Source of the DNA: a virus
IMG/VR virus record: IMGVR_UViG_3300025806_000079
Span: 1 to 37,221 of that record
Strand: one strand, 5' to 3'
DNA: 37,221 nt
The notes under the pieces were generated by a model. That model was not told where the DNA came from and ran no database searches. It saw only the letters and a list, made by a program, of their open reading frames with translations. Position numbers and translations under genes: made by a program. Positions 33,984 to 37,221 of this stretch are shown here, one piece after another; the stretch's first letter is position 1, and each line of letters begins with the position of its first letter.

Positions 33984-34376
33984 ATGACTAAAGAAAAAGA
34001 CCCCAACGGAATTAGCCAACACACCCCCGGCGCAAAGCTGGACGCGGGTAAGGTTAGAGTAGGGCTGATGATGGTGGGTTTTGCTAGAGCGTTGGAGGAG
34101 GTAGCCAAGGTTACTACTTACGGCGCAAAGAAATACACCCCGAACGGTTGGCGGGACGTGCCTGACGGCATTGAACGGTACGGTGATGCTTTAGCCCGTC
34201 ACCAACTTAGAGGGTATAACGAGGAGATCGACGAGAGTGGGCTACGTCACAGCGCAATGCTGTGCTGGAACGCTCTTGCTAAATTAGAACTTGAACTTGA
34301 ACTTGAAAGGGAAAGTAATGAACATAATTCAAGGATTGGCGCGGGATGTTTGGGAAAAGAGAAAGACCCAAAATAG
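33984..34376 (+). CDS. MazZ/DUF5664-like dATP/dGTP pyrophosphohydrolase
   Basis: 130 residues from ATG 33984. An upstream in-frame TTG at 33909 would add a tail unlike the family. The domain reads PGAKLDAGKVRVGLMMVGFA, then EEVAKVTTYGAKKYTPNGW, then ERYGDALARHQLRGYNEEID, then GLRHSAMLCWN. That is the pattern of the dATP/dGTP diphosphohydrolase N-terminal family (MazG-like helical NTP-PPases), which includes MazZ of phages using 2-aminoadenine. It would hydrolyse purine dNTPs to dNMP. No PurZ or DatZ partner is visible. The C-terminus (LELELELERE) arises from a GAACTT tandem repeat and overlaps the next gene. Confidence 0.75.
   Translation: MTKEKDPNGISQHTPGAKLDAGKVRVGLMMVGFARALEEVAKVTTYGAKKYTPNGWRDVPDGIERYGDALARHQLRGYNEEIDESGLRHSAMLCWNALAKLELELELERESNEHNSRIGAGCLGKEKDPK
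34287..34310 (+). repeat. GAACTT tandem repeat running into an RBS
   Basis: Three GAACTT units are followed by GAAAGG, the ribosome site 7 bases before ATG 34318. It encodes the LELELE run at the end of the pyrophosphohydrolase. Confidence 0.8.
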
Positions 34377-34557
34377 TGCGGCGGGAGTGTTACATGATTT
34401 GTCTGGCATTCCTGTGGCTGTTGCGTGGGATATGATTAACAGGAAAGTTGTTCTACATGAAGCTGTAGTCTATGAGCGGGATGAAAACGAAGCCCGTTTA
34501 AACGCTGTCCACAGTAACGCGTATAACAGAGAGATAGCTGCGAGGTGGGGCGAATGA
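34318..34557 (+). CDS. Hypothetical protein (79 aa)
   Basis: ATG 34318 is chosen for its GAAAGGGAAAGTA leader. The frame overlaps the end of the pyrophosphohydrolase gene by 59 bp. The product (NIIQGLARDVWEKRKTQNSA, then GIPVAVAWDMINRKVVLHEA) is a small alpha/beta protein with no recognised family. An in-frame GTTTAAAC (34496-34503) encodes the Leu-Asn of EARLNAV. Confidence 0.6.
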   Translation: MNIIQGLARDVWEKRKTQNSAAGVLHDLSGIPVAVAWDMINRKVVLHEAVVYERDENEARLNAVHSNAYNREIAARWGE

Positions 34558-34748
34558 GTGTTAAGAAAGCGCCGCCACGTGAGGTAGTTGTGTCAGCCAA
34601 CGACATGACATTCCATCGTATGATCCGCAGAGAGTTAAGAAATGCTCGCCGCGTAATTAATAATCACGAATTGTTCTCAAGTAGTTTGGTAGGTATGGCG
34701 GCTAAAGTTATTGCCAATCACGGAGCGCGGTACAATGGCTACAGCTAA
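34554..34748 (+). CDS. Hypothetical basic protein (64 aa)
   Basis: Start ATG 34554 gives an ATGA overlap with the upstream stop, preceded by GAGG. Arg/His-rich (FHRMIRRELRNARRVINNHE), perhaps nucleic-acid-binding. No family recognised. Its end overlaps the next tiny gene by 14 bases. Confidence 0.55.
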   Translation: MSVKKAPPREVVVSANDMTFHRMIRRELRNARRVINNHELFSSSLVGMAAKVIANHGARYNGYS

Positions 34749-34827
34749 AGCCCTAGCTCTTGCGGCAATTATTGTGCTTTTTATCGCTATAATACACAGT
34801 TGGGACTTTTGGGAGGGTTTAAGATGA
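34735..34827 (+). CDS. 30-aa single-span membrane peptide
   Basis: Encodes MATAKALALAAIIVLFIAII then HSWDFWEGLR: one clear transmembrane helix with a short Trp-rich exterior end. GGAG lies upstream, and the frame overlaps both neighbours (14 bases before, ATGA after). Dense overlap supports reality. A micro-holin, pinholin-like or membrane-modifying role cannot be separated from the sequence. Confidence 0.5.
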   Translation: MATAKALALAAIIVLFIAIIHSWDFWEGLR

Positions 34828-35045
34828 CAAAGAGACGCAAACACGCGAACAAAGCAGCATACGAAGAACATAAAAAATACGTTGCCACTGAGAAACGTCG
34901 CATACTCAGAGACCTTATGGATACGGGTTTAGAATATCGCACGTTGCAGAAGGCAGCTAGTGAATATAAATTGACCCCAGACTTTCTTTGGGACAAAATA
35001 CTAGACGGTCGCAAGTTTACATCTATGAAAATGAAGGGTGAATGA
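34824..35045 (+). CDS. Hypothetical charged protein (73 aa)
   Basis: ATG 34824 overlaps the peptide gene stop (ATGA), with GGAGGG upstream. Lys/Arg/Glu-rich helical protein (KRRKHANKAAYEEHKKYVA, then LEYRTLQKAASEYKLTPDFL), the second half resembling a small HTH-like bundle. No family recognised. Confidence 0.55.
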   Translation: MTKRRKHANKAAYEEHKKYVATEKRRILRDLMDTGLEYRTLQKAASEYKLTPDFLWDKILDGRKFTSMKMKGE

Positions 35046-35206
35046 TGTTAAATTGGATTAAACGCTTACTTGGTTTTCGCGTATCATTTAAAAGCCGCAA
35101 CCCCGTCATAGATCGCAAATTCCCAAGGCTCAAAACGCTAGATCGTCGTGTGGCAGCGGCGCGGCATATTGTTGACGGTTCGCTGATGGATAAGCCAGAT
35201 GAGTAA
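35042..35206 (+). CDS. Hypothetical basic protein (54 aa)
   Basis: Two consecutive ATGs (35042, 35045) overlap the upstream stop. The product starts MMLNWIKRLLGFRVSFKSRN and ends HIVDGSLMDKPDE. An amphipathic basic N-terminus (NWIKRLLGFRV) could associate with membrane. It overlaps the next start by 8 bases. Confidence 0.5.
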   Translation: MMLNWIKRLLGFRVSFKSRNPVIDRKFPRLKTLDRRVAAARHIVDGSLMDKPDE

Positions 35207-35360
35207 AAAACTTGTAAGCATTATTTACAGATACAGTGACGGCTCTGTTGAGTACGTTGATAGTGTATCTGAGATTTCAGCCACCAGCGTTCTAAGTTTG
35301 CGCTGGTTTGACACGGCATTAACTAAGCTTAAAAAATATTGGAAAGGTCACAACTGGTAA
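35199..35360 (+). CDS. Hypothetical protein (53 aa)
   Basis: Last gene of the rightward operon: MSKKLVSIIYRYSDGSVEYV to LTKLKKYWKGHNW. It starts within the previous gene's last codons and is followed by the strong terminator at 35424. Small, basic, Trp/Tyr-rich. No family recognised. Confidence 0.5.
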   Translation: MSKKLVSIIYRYSDGSVEYVDSVSEISATSVLSLRWFDTALTKLKKYWKGHNW

Positions 35361-35423
35361 GATGTTTAAAATATAATGCTGTAGGTGTTCGCCTTGGTGC
35401 AACTTGTCTAATACTTACAAGCC

Positions 35424-35457
35424 CCCCTCATTGTTGTGTCGCAATGAGGGGTTTTTT
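35424..35457 (+). terminator. Strong Rho-independent terminator of the rightward operon
   Basis: A 10-bp stem, CCCCTCATTG / CAATGAGGGG, with an 8-nt loop is followed by TTTTTT. The T-run overlaps the stop codon of the convergent endolysin gene. The 60 bp before it contain a lone TATAAT (35372-35377) and a small CTTGT/ACAAG stem. Confidence 0.88.
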
Positions 35458-35953
35458 ATGTTAGGAACAACTCACGCTCTTGTTTACGCCTACGCACTAA
35501 ACCCTTAACAATCCTACCGCCAGCCCTACGCCATTTAGGAAACTCGTCAGCAGCTTCTTCGTGAAGCCCTCTGTTTAAACGCATCCGCATTGTAGACTTC
35601 TGAAAATTCCCTGACCCAACATTATATATGAATGAGCATAAGCTAGAAAACATATTCTCTGTCAGTTCCGTTTTGACAAGTTTTCTAATTGCCGCCTCAG
35701 AATGACGCACTTCTCTGAGGAGCAGATATTCGCCCTGCTCCTCCGTAATATCAGGATGGTCAAGGGTAACAGCATTGCCATCACGATCCCATGTGCTGCC
35801 CCAACCGATTGTAGCTCTGGCTGCACTGCACAGGTAGACGGACTGTCTCCATCCTTCGTAGTGCTTAATAAGCTCCAGACCAGCTTCATTTATGTGACCG
35901 TCCCATACTTTAGGGCCGTGTTTCTTTACTATCATCTCAAAGAAATCTTTCAC
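35456..35953 (-). CDS. Endolysin, GH24 (T4-type) lysozyme
   Basis: 165 residues. The E-x8-(D/C)-x5-T catalytic pattern of phage lysozymes is intact as Glu33 (HYEGW), Cys42 and Thr48 (ATIGWGS). The Asp position is Cys, as in a subset of phage enzymes. Later, FSSLCSFIYNVGSGNFQKST and WRRAGGRIVKGLVRRRKQE complete the fold. There is no signal-anchor or signal peptide, so release needs the holin encoded just before it. Start is GTG 35953, with a GTGA overlap. It hydrolyses the peptidoglycan MurNAc-GlcNAc bond. Confidence 0.9.
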   Translation of the reverse strand: MKDFFEMIVKKHGPKVWDGHINEAGLELIKHYEGWRQSVYLCSAARATIGWGSTWDRDGNAVTLDHPDITEEQGEYLLLREVRHSEAAIRKLVKTELTENMFSSLCSFIYNVGSGNFQKSTMRMRLNRGLHEEAADEFPKWRRAGGRIVKGLVRRRKQERELFLT

Positions 35954-36390
35954 TTTTTATTAAAACTACGTGATCCAAACCAGAAAGATACGCAAGCAGC
36001 AAAGACAGGAGCCATCGTATCGGTGTTCCAAAGTAGTTTAAACATATCGTTATCAATGAACCCAAACGCCAGCAAGAATGTTAAGATAACAAACTCAAAG
36101 AACAAAAAGAATGTAATGAGTGGGCGCACTGATGCACTTAAATTTATACACCACTGGCTAGATTTGCGTGTGATGCTGGAGTGTTCTTTATGTATGGTTT
36201 CACTCTCAGCGATGTCAGCGGATATGTCCATCATCTGCATCTTCTGAGCGCCAATTTTAATCTGTTGCTCAAGCTGCTTGTCCATCATCTTGAGTTCGTG
36301 GGCTTGGTCACGCTTCTCTTCAAAAAATCCAAGTATCTTTGGGAGAAAAGAAGTACCAAAACCTAAGACGCTGCTGATTAATGTAATCAA
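35950..36390 (-). CDS. Holin, three-span GTA/phage type
   Basis: 146 residues from TTG 36390, with AAAGGAG 8 bases upstream. Hydrophobic segments are N-terminal (LISSVLGFGTSFLPKILGF), central (RPLITFFLFFEFVILTFLLA) and C-terminal (PVFAACVSFWFG), with a charged coiled linker (ELKMMDKQLEQQIKIGAQKM). This matches the 3TM holin family first described in gene transfer agents. It forms the inner-membrane hole that releases endolysin. Its start overlaps the upstream lipoprotein stop (TTGA). Confidence 0.82.
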   Translation of the reverse strand: MITLISSVLGFGTSFLPKILGFFEEKRDQAHELKMMDKQLEQQIKIGAQKMQMMDISADIAESETIHKEHSSITRKSSQWCINLSASVRPLITFFLFFEFVILTFLLAFGFIDNDMFKLLWNTDTMAPVFAACVSFWFGSRSFNKK

Positions 36391-36533
36391 TCTGCTTCTC
36401 CTTTAAAGTGCGTATCTATTTCTCTAGTCTGGTCTAATAAATCTTGATGGGACATAAAAAGAATAGGAAAGTTAGGTAGCGACTTACAGCCAGCTACACT
36501 AACTAACACTAATAGAATAAAGACTTTAACCAT
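36387..36533 (-). CDS. Small lipoprotein, probable outer-membrane spanin (Rz1-like)
   Basis: 48 residues: MVKVFILLVLVSVAGCKSLP to HFKGEAD. A short hydrophobic signal ends in the lipobox V-A-G-C (Cys16), giving a mature 33-residue lipoprotein. Its place directly before holin and endolysin, with a membrane-anchored coiled-coil protein encoded two genes upstream, fits a two-component spanin that fuses inner and outer membranes in the last step of lysis. The mature part is short and less proline-rich than lambda Rz1. The call depends on context. Confidence 0.6.
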   Translation of the reverse strand: MVKVFILLVLVSVAGCKSLPNFPILFMSHQDLLDQTREIDTHFKGEAD

Positions 36534-36657
36534 AAGATTTTTTAGAGCCTACAGATTTGCTACCCGGCTTTTTAGCTGCTGACGCTGCGGCTGCTTTACC
36601 TTTTGCAGTGTAGGGATATGACTTAACTTTACCACTTGCTTTCATTACTTTTGGCAT
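36526..36657 (-). CDS. Lys/Ala-rich basic protein (43 aa)
   Basis: MPKVMKASGKVKSYPYTAKG then KAAAASAAKKPGSKSVGSKK. ATG 36657 has AAGGA upstream. An in-frame ATG at 36702, also with AGGA, would give 58 residues. This style of small basic protein (MPKV..., Tyr-Thr-x-Lys-Gly, Ala/Lys tail) recurs in marine phages without known function and may bind DNA. It overlaps the lipoprotein start by 8 bases. Confidence 0.6.
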   Translation of the reverse strand: MPKVMKASGKVKSYPYTAKGKAAAASAAKKPGSKSVGSKKSYG

Positions 36658-36711
36658 AACATTTCCTTTTCTGTGGGTTGACATTGTTGTAATAGATCTC
36701 ATTTTAAAATC

Positions 36712-37068
36712 CTACTTAACACTTGGATGCGCACCATTATGTAAGCCTTCTAATTTCTTTATACGTTCTTCATTGGTACTCGACTTAACAAGCATTCGTT
36801 CCATCTCTCTGTGCCTTTTCTCTAAAGAAGATGGGGACAGTATGCCTGATAATACCTGAGTTTTCTGTGCGTTCAAATCAATCATGTTCTCTTGCTTGTC
36901 TGTACGCTGGTCAAGATTACGCAAACGAGATTCATAATCTTTTTGAAGCGCATCAAGGCGCTCAATAACTGCCGCTAACTTTTGCTTAACAATCACACTC
37001 GACGTAACAACTGAAACGACCATAACCCCAACCGTTAAAAGCAGCCGTAAATCAATTGTTTCGCCCAC
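36712..37068 (-). CDS. Membrane-anchored coiled-coil protein, probable inner-membrane spanin
   Basis: 118 residues from GTG 37068, which lies one base past the upstream stop with AAGG upstream. A GTG at 37098 would overlap that gene. One N-terminal transmembrane helix (LLLTVGVMVVSVVTSSVIV) is followed by a long coiled coil (KLAAVIERLDALQKDYESRL, then RNLDQRTDKQENMIDLN). That is the topology of Rz-type i-spanins. Together with the lipoprotein at 36533 it would bridge the envelope. Rz-type proteins vary widely in sequence, so the assignment rests on topology and lysis-cassette position. Confidence 0.6.
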   Translation of the reverse strand: MGETIDLRLLLTVGVMVVSVVTSSVIVKQKLAAVIERLDALQKDYESRLRNLDQRTDKQENMIDLNAQKTQVLSGILSPSSLEKRHREMERMLVKSSTNEERIKKLEGLHNGAHPSVK

Positions 37069-37069
37069 T

Positions 37070-37221
37070 TTACTTAGCCTTACCTTGGTTGATTGCACCG
37101 TCTGTTAATGGCTGGATGCCGAAGGCTCCGTAGATATAAGTGGCTCCAGAGTTGTTTAAATGAACCTCAGATCCATTATCCCTAGTTTTAAAACCTGTAG
37201 ATAGGAAGTCCATCTGGGATA
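37070..37221 (-). CDS. C-terminus of a DUF7483/LamG-like tail protein, N-terminus cut by window edge
   Basis: The open frame entering from the right edge ends at TAA 37070-37072. The last residues (SQMDFLSTGFKTRDNGSEVH, then LNNSGATYIYGAFGIQPL) match the terminal motif DFLSNGFKxR...N..G.TYIYxAF of long DUF7483-type phage tail proteins. The frame is the one expected if the left-edge gene continued around a circular map. Some hundreds of codons of such proteins would be missing between the two fragments. Confidence 0.7.
   Translation of the reverse strand, partial: SQMDFLSTGFKTRDNGSEVHLNNSGATYIYGAFGIQPLTDGAINQGKAK

Larger units (their letters stand above)
2988..36043. repeat. Dispersed GTTTAAAC palindrome, 27 copies
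   Basis: Exact copies start at 2988, 3386, 5130, 6951, 9723, 13690, 14443, 18948, 20497, 22217, 22395, 22711, 23688, 24639, 25355, 26363, 26563, 26971, 27535, 28184, 29763, 30437, 31229, 32869, 34496, 35573 and 36036. The flanks favour YGTTTAAACR. Eight are intergenic or at a stop codon. The other 19 lie inside genes, only in the Leu-Asn or Phe-Lys frames. Counted by eye. Confidence 0.85.

Noticed and set aside
1-37221. tRNA genes and CRISPR arrays
   Set aside because: No cloverleaf with a GGTTCGA-type T arm and no regularly spaced repeat-spacer units were found by eye.
1-37221. Integrase, attachment site or other lysogeny functions
   Set aside because: No tyrosine or serine recombinase motif seen. 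The XRE-type protein alone does not show temperate life, since lytic phages carry such regulators.
37066-37221. Directly joining the right and left edges into one continuous tail protein
   Set aside because: The frame fits, but the expected several-hundred-residue middle part would be missing, so the fragments are annotated separately as partial genes.

Overview
The window is most of the genome of a lytic, tailed, podovirus-type phage of a Gram-negative, probably aquatic, bacterium. The podovirus call rests on a T7-like virion set: head-tail connector portal, scaffold, coat, tail tubular proteins A and B, a gp13-like acetyltransferase fold, a gp14-like core protein, three very large internal proteins and a T7-type tail fibre. 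The Gram-negative call rests on a lysis block with a holin, a GH24 endolysin, a small lipoprotein and a membrane-anchored coiled-coil protein that look like a spanin pair. No integrase and no single-subunit RNA polymerase were seen. The host species cannot be read from the sequence.

Layout. 1-22.6 kb (minus strand): virion and packaging genes, transcribed from terminase small subunit (22634) through terminase large subunit, portal, Bbp19-like protein, scaffold, coat, tail tubular A and B and internal proteins to tail fibre and a LamG-type tail protein running off the left edge. Many junctions are ATGA, TAATG or GTGA overlaps. 22.7-25.6 kb (plus strand): a divergent run of short early genes, mostly of unknown function, including a SprT-like zinc protease and an XRE-type regulator. 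They are separated by repeated leader cassettes. 25.7-33.8 kb (minus strand): a compact replication operon of a small DNA-binding-like protein, Cas4/DUF2800-like nuclease, probable ssDNA-binding protein, family A DNA polymerase, VRR-NUC nuclease, SNF2-like helicase and primase-helicase. 34.0-35.4 kb (plus strand): a MazZ/DUF5664-like nucleotide pyrophosphohydrolase followed by six tiny overlapping genes and a strong terminator. 35.5-37.2 kb (minus strand): the lysis block, then the last codons of a tail protein running off the right edge.

The left-edge and right-edge fragments look like the front and back of the same kind of LamG/DUF7483-like tail protein, on the same strand and in compatible frame. 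The window is therefore probably a nearly complete, circularly mapping genome opened inside that gene.

The most striking signal is not a gene. The 8-bp palindrome GTTTAAAC occurs 27 times by my count, where about one is expected. It sits in almost every functional block, at the centre of intergenic hairpins, at a stop codon, and within coding sequence in only the two frames that avoid its internal TAA. Other signals are tandem 5-6 bp repeats that run straight into Shine-Dalgarno sites, a repeated GATCTTGAAAGGATCACA leader, interleaved inverted repeats in a divergent promoter region, and a G-quadruplex-type motif between the terminase genes.
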